Shown: piece after piece, positions 28,262 to 37,040 of the stretch
How the letters are laid out: the number at the start of each line of letters is the position of its first letter
Position numbering within the stretch: position 1 is the first letter of the stretch
Source: Bradyrhizobium uaiense
GTDB lineage: Bacteria > Pseudomonadota > Alphaproteobacteria > Rhizobiales > Xanthobacteraceae
DNA length: 64,000 bases
Reading direction: 5' to 3'
NCBI RefSeq assembly: GCF_010811875.1
Contig: NZ_VKHP01000001.1
Location: 94,520-158,519, forward strand
Notes under the pieces: model-generated
What the model was told of the DNA's origin: nothing
Databases searched by the model: none
Seen by the model: only the letters and a program-made list of their open reading frames with translations
Made by a program: the position numbers and the translations under genes

Positions 28262-30148
28262 GTGTGCTGCAGAAGCACACAGAAAGGATGATCGAAATGA
28301 TCTGAAAATCTGTGTGCACAAGCTGTGGCAGCGATGAGGGTAGGCCCCTCGGGATCGACTTTCAGGAGTAGGTCTCAAATCACTTCAAGCGGCTTCGCTT
28401 AAGAGGCGCGGTCGTGAGCGTTGAAGCTAACGGTCGGGAGAGACCCGAACGGATACGCGTCCGAGAGACGAATGAAAATGAACCCACCGATGAACCGTCG
28501 TAACGTGGAAATCGTCGTCAAAACCAGAGGTGTGTCGTCCCTCTGGGATGAGCCCGCCGGAAGCCTGATGACCGGGCGGGCGGCGACCGGCGTTGAGGGG
28601 GCGTGAATCGGATGCAGGCGCTGTCGTGGAACTGCAGGAACCAGTCGCTCCGATGGAAAGGGAGAAGCACAAGCGGAGAAGACCGCGAGGCGAGATTACC
28701 GACGCGGAGCACTGGGACGGACCGATCCGTATTAGCGACGAAGGCTCGTAATGGGGGAGCGAAGGGATCGGATCAGGTGGGCTGGCCATCGTCGCAACTG
28801 GCAACAGGAGGACGTCGATGAACCAGCCGAGCAAGCCGTTCAACATCGACAAGAGAGAGGTGTACGAAGCATATCTGCAGGTGCGATCCAATGGTGGCGC
28901 AGCCGGTGTCGACGGAGTGACGATTGAGCAGTTCGAGTCTGACTTGAAGGGAAATCTCTACAAGATTTGGAATCGAATGAGCTCAGGCGCTTACTTCCCG
29001 TCGCCTGTTCGCGCCGTGTCCATTCCGAAGAAGAGTGGAGGCCAAAGGATCCTCGGGGTACCCACTGTGGCAGACCGCGTGGCACAGACGGTTGTCAAAC
29101 AACTTATTGAGCCGGCTCTCGACGCAATCTTTCTGGCGGATTCTTACGGCTACCGACCCGGTAAATCGGCTCTCGATGCCGTAGGCGTGACGCGACAGCG
29201 GTGCTGGAAGTATGATTGGGTTCTAGAGTTCGACATCAGAGGATTGTTCGACAATATCGACCACGAGCTCTTGCTACGGGCGATCCGGAAACATGTGACG
29301 TGCGCATGGGCGCTGCTCTACATCGAACGATGGCTGACGGCGCCGATGGTGCAAGAGGATGGAACGATAGTCGAGCGAAGCCGCGGCACCCCACAAGGGG
29401 GTGTGGTGAGCCCGATCCTCGCCAACCTCTTCATGCACTATGCATTTGATCTCTGGATGGCGCGGACGTTCCCCACCCTGAGGTGGTGTCGGTATGCTGA
29501 TGACGGGTTGGTACACTGTCGGAATGAGATGGAGGCGCAAAGCGTTCGCGAAGCGCTCCAGGCTCGGCTGGCGGAGTGCCGCCTGGAATTGCATCCTACG
29601 AAGACGAGGATCGTCTACTGCAAGGATGATCGACGCCGAGGTAAGAGCGAGACAGTCATGTTTGACTTTCTCGGCTATTGCTTCCGGCCACGATCGGTCC
29701 TGGGGCCGCATTCGCAGAGGATGTTCTGTGGGTTCACCCCAGCGGTCAGCAAACCAGCGTTGAACGCCATGCGGGCGACGGTCCGAGGCTTGAAACTTCG
29801 CAGGCGAACCGAGGTGACGCTGGACGATATTGCTCGCGAGCTAAACCCGATGGTTAGGGGGTGGATCGCTTATTATGGGCAATACACCCGCTCAGCGCTT
29901 TATCCGCTGGCGCGCTACATCAACCAGACGTTAGCTATTTGGTTGAAGCGAAAGTACAAGCGCTTCCATCACCGTTTAGGACGCGCGCGTCTCTTCCTGG
30001 AGAAGATCGCGCGTGAGAACCGCAGGCTCTTCGTGCATTGGCAACTCGGCGATGGCGGCAAGCTTGCCTGATGGGAGCCGGGTGAGGCGAGAGTCTCACG
30101 CCCGGTTCTGCGAGAGGCTGGAGGTGAAATCCCTCCGGCCTACTCACC
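28262..30148 (+). mobile_element. Group II intron inserted in tnpC
   Basis: Begins GTGTG. A domain V match of 34 bases lies at 30075-30108 (GAGCCGGGTGAGGC, GAGA tetraloop, CG bulge, GCCCGGTTC), followed by a domain VI-like hairpin. A stem CCAGAGG/CCTCTGG at 28524-28546 displays TGTCGTC (28533-28539), exactly complementary to the last seven exon bases GACGACA: an EBS1-IBS1 pair. The 3-prime end is 30147 if it must end in AC, but only 30148 restores the tnpC frame. Confidence 0.9.
28818..30071 (+). CDS. ltrA: Group II intron reverse transcriptase/maturase
   Basis: Protein of 417 residues encoded inside the intron. Seen in order: RT motifs including GAAGVDGVTIEQFE, the palm block VLEFDIRGLFDNIDHELLLR, GTPQGGVVSPILANLFMH, the catalytic RYADDGLVH, and FLGYCF, then the X/maturase domain with NPMVRGWIAYYGQYTRS. 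There is no HNH endonuclease domain at the C-terminus, as in several bacterial intron classes. AGGAGG precedes the ATG. It should help the intron fold and splice and copy it during retrohoming. The frame is intact. Confidence 0.95.
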   Translation: MNQPSKPFNIDKREVYEAYLQVRSNGGAAGVDGVTIEQFESDLKGNLYKIWNRMSSGAYFPSPVRAVSIPKKSGGQRILGVPTVADRVAQTVVKQLIEPALDAIFLADSYGYRPGKSALDAVGVTRQRCWKYDWVLEFDIRGLFDNIDHELLLRAIRKHVTCAWALLYIERWLTAPMVQEDGTIVERSRGTPQGGVVSPILANLFMHYAFDLWMARTFPTLRWCRYADDGLVHCRNEMEAQSVREALQARLAECRLELHPTKTRIVYCKDDRRRGKSETVMFDFLGYCFRPRSVLGPHSQRMFCGFTPAVSKPALNAMRATVRGLKLRRRTEVTLDDIARELNPMVRGWIAYYGQYTRSALYPLARYINQTLAIWLKRKYKRFHHRLGRARLFLEKIARENRRLFVHWQLGDGGKLA

Positions 30149-30999
30149 CCACGGTGCCGATCCTGGCAAAGGGCAAGACGGTAAAGGGGCACATCTGGAC
30201 CTATGTCCGCGACGACCGGCCGTTTGGCGGACGTGCACCGCCGGCGGCGCTGTATTACGCCTCTCGGGACCGACGCCATGAACATCCCGTCCGGCATCTT
30301 CGAGACTTCGCCGGCATTCTGCAGGCCGATGCCTATGACGGGTACAACGAACTTTACAAGCCGTCCCGCTTGCCGGGACCGGTTACGTCGGCCCTGTGTT
30401 GGGCGCACGCAAGGCGGCAGTTCTTCGAGTTAGCGGATATTGCCGCCAATGCCCGGCGCGGCAAGAACGCAGCGGCGATCTCGCCTGTCGCGCTGGAGGC
30501 GGTCAGGCGCATCGACGTGCTGTTCGATATCGAGCGCGGCATCAATGGCCTAGACGCCGAAGAGCGGCTGCGGGTGCGACATGAACAAAGCGCGCCTCAT
30601 TTGACGGTCCTGGAAGCCTGGCTGCGCGATGAGCGTGCCCGCCTGTCGCGCTCTGCCTCCGTCGCCGAACCGATCGACTACATGCTCAAACGTTGGGACC
30701 GTTTTGCGCGATTCATCGACGACGGCAGGATCTGCCTCACTAACAACGCGGCCGAGCGCGCGCTGCGCGGCTTTGCGCTGGGTCGCAAATCGTGGCTCTT
30801 TGCCGGTTCCGAACGCGGGGCCGACCGGGCCGCGGTCATGGCCACGCTGATCATGACGGCCAAGCTTAACGACGTCGATCCCCTGGCCTGGCTCGCTGAC
30901 GTGCTCGCCCGCATCGCCGGCATTCGGCAAGGTCGGCTTCACGAGCTACTGCCTTGGGCATGGAAGTGCGCGGCGTCCGCTATCGCTCAGGCGGCCTGA
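30149..30999 (+). CDS. tnpC: IS66 transposase TnpC, second part (exon 2)
   Basis: C-terminal half of the transposase, with no start of its own. It resumes at TVPILAKGKTVKGHIWTYVR, contains LQADAYDGYNELY (catalytic Asp), ALCWAHARRQFFEL, EPIDYMLKRWDRFARFIDDG and the final motif LTNNAAERALRGFALGRKSW with the catalytic Glu. It ends with the IS66 C-terminal helix WLADVLARIAG. The frame across the intron junction is exact. The same gene, as a damaged remnant, is found at 50172-52140. Confidence 0.92.
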
Positions 31000-31092
31000 T
31001 CACTATCACGCCGGTCAGAACGATCATCGACGGGCTGCGCGAGCTTCTGGCGTGCAATTGGAGAGCTGTACGCGAGCGGGCCAGGATGCGCG

Positions 31093-31530
31093 TCATCGCA
31101 GGCTGGCCGGTTCGACCGTCGTCTCGGCGTCAGCAGTATCGGCGTGGATAGCCTCCCGGATCAGCCGCTCTGTGGTCTGCTCGAAATACAGCCAGAGGTC
31201 CGTGTGCAGGTCGGAAAACTGCCGCCACACCACGGTGTCGAAAAAGCGGCGCGGCGCCCTGACCATGATCGTCGTCGCGCGCTGCCGCGGATATCGGAAC
31301 GGCCGAATGCCATAACGCCGGCACAAGGCAATGAACAGCCGGACCGACCATTGGTCTGGCAGGCTGAACTTCATCTCGATCGGGGGATCGCGACGACTGA
31401 CCTCCTCGAGCTTGGCCTTCAGCCGCTCTGCTGCGGCTTCAGCGGCGTCGCGTTCTCCCGCCGTGGCCGCGCCGAAATACAGCGCCTCCACCTTCTTCAG
31501 CCGATCGCGAAGCTGGTCTTCGATCCGCAT
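31093..31530 (-). CDS. IS66-associated passenger protein, 145 residues
   Basis: Begins MRIEDQLRDRLKKVEALYFG, a helical N-terminus, followed by a compact domain (MKFSLPDQWSVRLFIALCRR; RATTIMVRAPRRFFDTVVWR; FEQTTERLIREAI). I recall this as a passenger found with IS66-type elements in Rhizobiales; role unknown. Start at 31530 is backed by AGGAGCGAGGGC directly upstream; the frame opens 24 codons earlier. It faces the transposase genes and lies inside the proposed element ends. Confidence 0.78.
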   Translation of the reverse strand: MRIEDQLRDRLKKVEALYFGAATAGERDAAEAAAERLKAKLEEVSRRDPPIEMKFSLPDQWSVRLFIALCRRYGIRPFRYPRQRATTIMVRAPRRFFDTVVWRQFSDLHTDLWLYFEQTTERLIREAIHADTADAETTVEPASLR

Positions 31531-31656
31531 GCCCTCGCTCCTTGAAGCAACGAAGCCATCGCACGAACCGGCCGTCAACCGCGGAAAACAAGCCGTCCAC
31601 ACATCATGGCACCGGAGCTACGCTCCGCGGCCCTGGGCGAATGCTTACGGTCATAA

Positions 31657-32031
31657 TGGTTTGTCGAGGCGAGCAAAGACTGCGGCTGGCGACATCCGAC
31701 CGGCTTGGTACCGACCAAGGCGAAATGCAATTAGCGGCGCTTTCTTGCCCGGATCAGCGCGACCATGCGAGCAAACGCGACCGCAAGAAGTACTCAAGCA
31801 ACCGATGCATGATCTTGTTGATCTGGCTGCGCAGGCAATCTGTCCGGTTCCACTGTAGCGAAGGTTTGGGACCCTTTTTGGAATGGATGGGCGGATCGAT
31901 ACGCGCGACCATGAAAGTGGTGGACAAATAGGATGATCCACGATCACGAGATCGGCCCGCACCGGGCATAAGCCAGTTCACTGGTGACTGAAGTGCGGAC
32001 TGCTAGAGTGGCGAGCCCGCCGCTCACACGA
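31657..32031. other. Interval between the IS66 element and hemN
   Basis: No recognisable gene; overlapping frames on both strands look non-coding. It may be the 3-prime flank of the hemN unit. Confidence 0.35.
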
Positions 32032-33384
32032 TTAGACCGCCGCGCTGTGCATAGCCCCGCACCGAGCGAGGTGAGCGTCGAACGCGGAGGCGACGCTCCG
32101 GACCAGAAACCGGGCGCCGTCGACTACGGAAAGCCGGCCATTGTCAACCACTACGACGCCATCTGCGATAAGGCTGTCGAGTCTGGGCCGATCGACAACG
32201 GCCAACTCCGGATCCCTGCCGTGACGGCGAGACGTCTCGGACAGATCGATTGTCATGTCGCACATAATCCGCTCGATGATCTCCGCCCGGTAGCGATCAT
32301 CATCCGTCAGTAAATAGCCCTTCGCCGTCGCGAGCCGATCCTCGGTGATGCGGGCGAGGTAATCCCTGGTCGAGACGGCATTCGCGACGAACCCCTGTTG
32401 CAGGCGGCCGATGGCGCTGGCACCGAAGCCAATGAGCGCGTCTGCGCAATCGTTAGTGTACCCCTGAAAATTGCGGCGCAACTTACCTTGCTTCGCCGCC
32501 ACAGCGAGATTGTCATGCGGCAGGGCGAAGTGATCGAGGCCTACGCGTACGTATCCAGCGTCAACCAAAGTGTGAGCTACCATTTCGGATTGGAGATAGC
32601 GCTCGACGCTGTCGGGCAGAGTGGATTCGTCGATCTTGCGTTGATGCTTCTTGAAGGTCGGAACGTGCGCGTAACCAAAGGCCGAAAGCCGGTCCGGATG
32701 CAATTCGAGGCATTTGTCGACGGTATCCAGGCATGAATCGACCGTCTGTCTGGGCAGCCCATACAGCAGGTCGAAATTGATCCGGCAAATGCCGGCGTGG
32801 CGTAGCCGCTCGACCGAAATTGCGGTCTGTTCGAAGCTCTGCGGGCGGTTGATGGCCTGCTGGACGACCGGGTCGAAGCTCTGCACGCCAAGGCTTGCCC
32901 GGTTGACCCCGCTATAGCCCAGGGCTTCGGCCATCGGATTGCTCAACATCCGGGGATCGATTTCCACGGCGATCTCGGCATCAGGCAGGAGGGCGAACGA
33001 ATAACGCAACGAGCCGACCAAATCGGCGAATGCTTCAGGTGTCAGGATCGTCGGCGTGCCACCGCCGAAGTGGATATGAGAGATTGGCAGTCGTTGGCCA
33101 ACGGCTTCTGCAACGAGGTAGGCTTCAGTGCGCAATCCAGCTGTATAGATCGCGATCGGATCGTCGCGTTTCGTGACGGATGTATGGCAGCCGCAGTACC
33201 AACACATGCTTCGGCAAAATGGCACGTGCACGTAGATAGAGGCGGACTGCTGGCCGTCGAGAGACTTGAGCCAAGCTTGATAGTCGAACTCCCGAACTGA
33301 TGCTGAGAAATGAGGGGCGCTCGGATAGCTGGTGTAGCGCGGTAGTCGGTGCTGCCCGTAGGATTGTGCTAGGTCCGGTCGCAT
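32032..33384 (-). CDS. hemN: Oxygen-independent coproporphyrinogen III dehydrogenase
   Basis: Radical SAM enzyme of 450 residues that turns coproporphyrinogen III into protoporphyrinogen IX without oxygen, needed for heme under microoxic conditions. Seen: the 4Fe-4S motif CRSMCWYC near residue 60, with the additional HemN cysteine immediately after, HIHFGGGTPTILTPE (SAM-binding GGGTP), GVNRASLGVQSFDPVVQQAI and the HemN C-terminal domain. The ATG at 33384 gives the family's start; the frame opens 40 codons earlier. A perfect FixK box lies 58 bases upstream, placing it in the FixLJ-FixK cascade with the cbb3 oxidase, which needs heme. Confidence 0.96.
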   Translation of the reverse strand: MRPDLAQSYGQHRLPRYTSYPSAPHFSASVREFDYQAWLKSLDGQQSASIYVHVPFCRSMCWYCGCHTSVTKRDDPIAIYTAGLRTEAYLVAEAVGQRLPISHIHFGGGTPTILTPEAFADLVGSLRYSFALLPDAEIAVEIDPRMLSNPMAEALGYSGVNRASLGVQSFDPVVQQAINRPQSFEQTAISVERLRHAGICRINFDLLYGLPRQTVDSCLDTVDKCLELHPDRLSAFGYAHVPTFKKHQRKIDESTLPDSVERYLQSEMVAHTLVDAGYVRVGLDHFALPHDNLAVAAKQGKLRRNFQGYTNDCADALIGFGASAIGRLQQGFVANAVSTRDYLARITEDRLATAKGYLLTDDDRYRAEIIERIMCDMTIDLSETSRRHGRDPELAVVDRPRLDSLIADGVVVVDNGRLSVVDGARFLVRSVASAFDAHLARCGAMHSAAV

Positions 33385-33441
33385 TGCGATGCCTCTCTCG
33401 CTCTTTGGGAGCCCGATTATCGGACAGGTGCATGGTAAGCT

Positions 33442-33455
33442 TTGCGCTGCCTCAA
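33442..33455 (-). promoter_or_regulatory. FixK box of hemN
   Basis: On the minus strand TTGAGGCAGCGCAA, which is TTGA-N6-GCAA and fits the FixK/FNR-type consensus fully. It ends 58 bases before the hemN ATG, a normal distance for a class II site centred near -41. Confidence 0.8.
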
Positions 33456-33854
33456 ATATCGCGGTTACTGATGGGCTGGCCGGTAGGTCATGCCAGCGGC
33501 GCATACATCATGCTTTGAATTGTGTGAAGCGGTCGCACGGCAGGAATGAGCCTTCTTGGCAATGCACCTCCCATGAGCGAGAACGAGACGAAACGAAGCA
33601 GCAAACGGATCTTTATCGAAATTGACATCCGACAGCTCTGCTGTGCAGAGCGAACGTCCCGGGATCTGCGGTATCCGATTATGTTTGAATCAGACCGTTT
33701 AAACGTTCGGCCATGCCGCTTGCGCCGCCAGTTGAAGCAAACGACCGTCAGGCGGAGAAGCCTATCTCCCGTGCGTAACCTGGGGACAGGCGAGGCGATC
33801 TTCTTTTCGAGTCCCATGAAATGATGTCCAATTTCCTGGCGAAAGCGGCAGCGA
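33456..33854. other. Interval without a recognisable gene
   Basis: Contains an inverted repeat GCTCTGC/GCAGAGC near 33637-33653. Open frames have no recognisable features. Confidence 0.35.
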
Positions 33855-34484
33855 TCAATGTGGTCCATCTCTCTCCGCATTGTGTCGCGGGTTGCCGGCC
33901 AACGCGCTCGAAAACGCAAGTGCGCTCCGTTCGGCCTCAGCTTCTTGTTCCAATTGTAGAATATGCGCTCTTAGCGCGTCGGAAGCCGCTTCAGCTGTCT
34001 CGCTGAATAGCGGATCTCCGTGATCGGTGAGGGCGGAAGCGACTTCGGCCCAATCCTCAGCCGATAAAGCCGCAACGGCGGCTGGGAAGAAGTCTCGTTC
34101 TTCCCACATCATGTGGTGCCGCTCGCGTACTATAAAGTCGCGTACGATCTTGCCGACGTCTTGCCGAAGGATTTCACGATCTGCCAGGACGCCATCAATG
34201 GCGCGAGCGAAGTGGTGCAAGCGGTCGATGACTTCCTGATGCTCATGCGCGAGATCGCCGACCATTGCGGCCGCGTCCGGATCGCACCTCTTGAGCTTGG
34301 AAAAGATCAAGTCTTCTTGAGGATGATGATATACCTCAGGGTAAACCTCGAAATAGCTGATAATCGCGCGGATCACCTCATAGTCCGGACGATGTCCTTG
34401 CTCAAAAATCTCTAATTCGCGTTGAAGGGCGACCAAAAGCAGATCAATATTGCGATGCTCTCGAAGCAAGCGACCGATGATCAT
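33855..34484 (-). CDS. Hemerythrin-like (HHE) domain protein
   Basis: Protein of 209 residues made of a four-helix HHE domain that binds a di-iron centre. Seen: the iron-ligand segments LLREHRNIDLL (His), YHHPQEDLIF (His, Glu), AHEHQEVIDRLHH (His) and RERHHMMWEERDFFP (His, Glu). Such proteins sense or buffer oxygen, NO or iron. The last ~45 residues are a charged tail (EQEAEAERSALAF). GGAG lies eight bases before the ATG. Neighbouring fixK and hemN suggest a microoxic role, but I see no FixK box directly upstream. Confidence 0.88.
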   Translation of the reverse strand: MIIGRLLREHRNIDLLLVALQRELEIFEQGHRPDYEVIRAIISYFEVYPEVYHHPQEDLIFSKLKRCDPDAAAMVGDLAHEHQEVIDRLHHFARAIDGVLADREILRQDVGKIVRDFIVRERHHMMWEERDFFPAAVAALSAEDWAEVASALTDHGDPLFSETAEAASDALRAHILQLEQEAEAERSALAFSSALAGNPRHNAERDGPH

Positions 34485-34631
34485 TGCAGTGCTCCATGGA
34501 GGAAAATGTAAACTGGCGGCGATTTATGCCCGGTTCCCCAAGCCGCAGTTGGATGTCCTTCGCTGTATTTTCCAGCACGGCTCGGCGCACAGCGGCGTGC
34601 GCCGCCCAGCCTGGAGCTGGCGCAAATCACG

Positions 34632-35315
34632 TTAGCCAAAGTTCTGCGCAAAGCGGTTGGACAATGTGTCCTTGCGGAGCTCGACTCGGCGCGTGGTCGG
34701 CAGGGCGATCGCGCCATTCTGCTCAAGCTGAGTGAAAGTGCGCGACACCGTCTCGATGGTCAAGCCAAGGTAATCTGCAACATCCTGCCGTGACATGGGC
34801 AGATCGATGGCCGCGCTCTTCGTAGTGCGCCGAGATATGTCGAGCAGGAACGCGATGACCCGATCTTCTGCGCTGCTGATCAGGAGCATCGAATGCGCCT
34901 GGAAACGGCGGAGCTCAAGCGCCATCGCGTCCCAGAGTTGCCTTGCGAGTTCCCTCTCGTGGCTGGCGCGAAAGATGACAGCGGTGCGCTTCACCATCAG
35001 CAGGTGCGTCTCGCAGATCGCCTCGGCCGAAGAGATATGGCTTTCTTCGGCCTCAAAGCCAAAGATGTCACCGGGCAAATAAAACGCGCCGATCTGACGA
35101 CGTCCGTCTTCCAGAATCTTGTAGGTTCGCACAGCACCCGATACCACCTGATAAAGGTATTCCGCTGCTTCGTCCTCTCCGTAAATCTCGCTATTGCGTG
35201 TGAACCGCATCGGTGTCGCAATCATACCAAGCGGTCCACGATTGTCAGATTGCCCACGCAAGACGTTGGGTGGATGGCGGTTGGTCTCAGTAAGGATGGC
35301 GGCCCGGGCGTGCAT
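34632..35315 (-). CDS. fixK: FixK-type Crp/Fnr regulator
   Basis: Regulator of 227 residues. Seen: the effector-like beta-roll with YLYQVVSGAVRTYK and QIGAFYLPGDIFGFEAEE, strongly FixK-like, a dimerisation helix, and a winged helix with MSRQDVADYLGLTIETVSRT (E..SR recognition helix, as in FNR/FixK). There is no N-terminal cysteine cluster, so oxygen enters through FixLJ rather than an Fe-S centre. From memory, B. diazoefficiens FixK2 has a redox-sensitive cysteine in LPMCRRD; here the matching position appears to be Ser (LPMSRQD). It probably activates the four FixK boxes in this window. Confidence 0.88.
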   Translation of the reverse strand: MHARAAILTETNRHPPNVLRGQSDNRGPLGMIATPMRFTRNSEIYGEDEAAEYLYQVVSGAVRTYKILEDGRRQIGAFYLPGDIFGFEAEESHISSAEAICETHLLMVKRTAVIFRASHERELARQLWDAMALELRRFQAHSMLLISSAEDRVIAFLLDISRRTTKSAAIDLPMSRQDVADYLGLTIETVSRTFTQLEQNGAIALPTTRRVELRKDTLSNRFAQNFG

Positions 35316-35386
35316 GGCGAACTTTGCTTGCGAACGTCGATGAGACGCAGATTGGCCGCTCCTGACAAACTGTGAAATCTAGATGT

Positions 35387-35424
35387 TTTACCTAAGTAGA
35401 AGCCACTAGGTATTTACACGTAAG
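35387..35424 (-). promoter_or_regulatory. Possible FixJ site upstream of fixK
   Basis: A/T-rich block with TTTACCTAAGTAG and TATTTACACGTAAG, two TTAC/GTAA-type half-sites of the kind bound by FixJ. It lies about 70-110 bases upstream of the fixK ATG in an otherwise GC-rich stretch. The assignment rests on resemblance and location only. Confidence 0.35.
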
Positions 35425-35911
35425 TTCATGATCAGTTCCTCTTGAACGACGCGCGATGCGGGTCCCCCGTTACTCGAACATGCTCAAATCAAATTGGGCC
35501 AGCTTTGAATCGGAAGCTGTATGCTGGCCGGCCGCCGCGGAAACAATCGAACGGGCACGGCCGCACCGGTGGAGGGTTCCAAGAGCTGTCTCGACCTTCA
35601 CTTTCAGCCCGCCGTAGGAAGTCGCCTTCGCAAATCATGACTCTGATCCTGGTCAGCCGTGGCTCATCGACGTGGACGACGGCCCGGTCGTCACTTCATG
35701 TGGTCCGAGTTGGAAACTGAATCATAGAGCTAGGCTCGCGCGACATATTGACCTGGCTCAACAGCCGCTCTGCCGCACTCCCGCAATCGTAGGAACCGAA
35801 GGACAATCGTGATCTAGCCTGATGTTGAGCTCGGGCATCGTCGGATGCGCCGATCGCGACATCATTTTGATGGCATGTTCGCGGATCCGGCGACGTGCCG
35901 CCCGTACCGTC
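35425..35911. other. Interval without a recognisable gene
   Basis: Between the fixK promoter and the end of the stress-protein gene. No gene, RNA or repeat that I can support. Confidence 0.35.
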
Positions 35912-36742
35912 TCACTGTGACATCAGGACCGGGATGTTGATCCCGCGGAGCATATGGCTGGCGGTGCCGAGCAGCCTCTCCTGCAGCTGAGAGCAACCGT
36001 AGCCTCCCATCACCAGCAGGTCGAGGCTCTCGTCGGTCGCAAGCGACAGGAGAGCGCGCCGCGCTGCCCGGGATGCCGGAAGTGACACGATCCTCGCAGG
36101 AAGTCCTGATTTTGCGAGATACTCTCCCAGATGCGCGGTGGAACTCTCTGCCGGGACTTTGTCCGGGGCGGTGGTCGCGATGATGGTGAGGGTATCGGCT
36201 TTACACAAAAGTGGCGTTGCGTCGTGCAACGCACGCGCCGCACGGCGGCTGCCGTCCCAACAAATCCCTACTCGTCTGATCGAGAAGGCGCCGTCGAAGG
36301 TTGGTGGCAGATACAGAACTGGCCCGCCAGCCTGGGAAAGGATCCCCCTGAGTATCAGATTGTCGCAACTATCGTAGCCGCCCTGAGGCTGGGTAACGAT
36401 GGTCATGTCGTGGACTCGCGCGCTCGCGCAGATGATCCGGCGCGCGTCGGTTGGAAGCGCGCTCAGCGCGCGACTCGTATAGGAAATGCCGGTATTCCGT
36501 GCCTGTAGATCGAAGGCATGAAGTGCTGCTTCGGCCCGCTCCAACGCACGCGCCTGCTCAACCTCGAAAACAGAAGTAACCGCCGTTACGCCAATTGCAA
36601 GAAGCGGAATAATTGTTCTCTCGTAGCCGATGGCTACAACGTCAAGATGCGCGCCGGTACTCTGTGCGAAGGAAATCGACCCGTTGATTGCAGCCCGCAC
36701 CGGGAGCTCCGTTGGAAGGTGGACCAGTATGTTCCCGAGCAT
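35912..36742 (-). CDS. Tandem universal stress protein (UspA) family protein
   Basis: Protein of 276 residues with two UspA folds. The first (residues 1-~140) is degenerate; the second ends with LDLLVMGGYGCSQLQERLLG and the following TASHMLRGINIPVLMSQ, the G-2x-G-9x-G-S/T-like ATP loop of the family. CGGAGAACGACA precedes the ATG. Genes of this class often lie beside fix genes and are induced by FixK or FixJ. Upstream, at 36907-36920, TTTACGCCCTGCAA is one base short of a FixK box, so control by FixK is possible but weak. Confidence 0.88.
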   Translation of the reverse strand: MLGNILVHLPTELPVRAAINGSISFAQSTGAHLDVVAIGYERTIIPLLAIGVTAVTSVFEVEQARALERAEAALHAFDLQARNTGISYTSRALSALPTDARRIICASARVHDMTIVTQPQGGYDSCDNLILRGILSQAGGPVLYLPPTFDGAFSIRRVGICWDGSRRAARALHDATPLLCKADTLTIIATTAPDKVPAESSTAHLGEYLAKSGLPARIVSLPASRAARRALLSLATDESLDLLVMGGYGCSQLQERLLGTASHMLRGINIPVLMSQ

Positions 36743-37040
36743 TGTCGTTCTCCGAAGTCAAAGACCTGCTGCCTCGGAAGAATCCGAGCCCTCAAATGAT
36801 CCGCATCATATGCCGCCGCTGAATGTTCTTGAGCACGAACAAACTGGCAAGGAGCGGGCCTCATAATAGTCCACGGCCAGGAATAGTACTCGCCTGTGTT
36901 GCACGATTTACGCCCTGCAAAGAATCCGCGTGCGATTTAAAGCTCCACCGCATCAGCAACATGACCTTCTCGGCGCGATCTGCTCAGTTGAAACAGACAG
37001 CTGGATACTTGAATAGGGCATTCCGTCGCTTGCGATGTTG

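Larger units (their letters stand above)
26605..31648 (+). mobile_element. IS66-family element carrying a group II intron
   Basis: Contains tnpA, tnpB and tnpC in the usual order, plus a minus-strand passenger gene. I place the ends from a direct repeat GGTCATAA at 26597-26604 and 31649-31656 (8 bases, the duplication size of IS66). The right end reads ATGCTTAC, matching the family's terminal GTAAGC when reversed; the left end (GAATTCCTACGG) matches poorly apart from GGGCCGC at the same offset, so the left boundary is uncertain. Without the intron the element would be about 3.16 kb. Confidence 0.6.

Noticed and set aside
36907..36920. TTTACGCCCTGCAA as a FixK box for the stress-protein gene
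   Set aside because: One conserved base is wrong and it is about 165 bases from the ATG; kept only as a possibility in that gene's entry.
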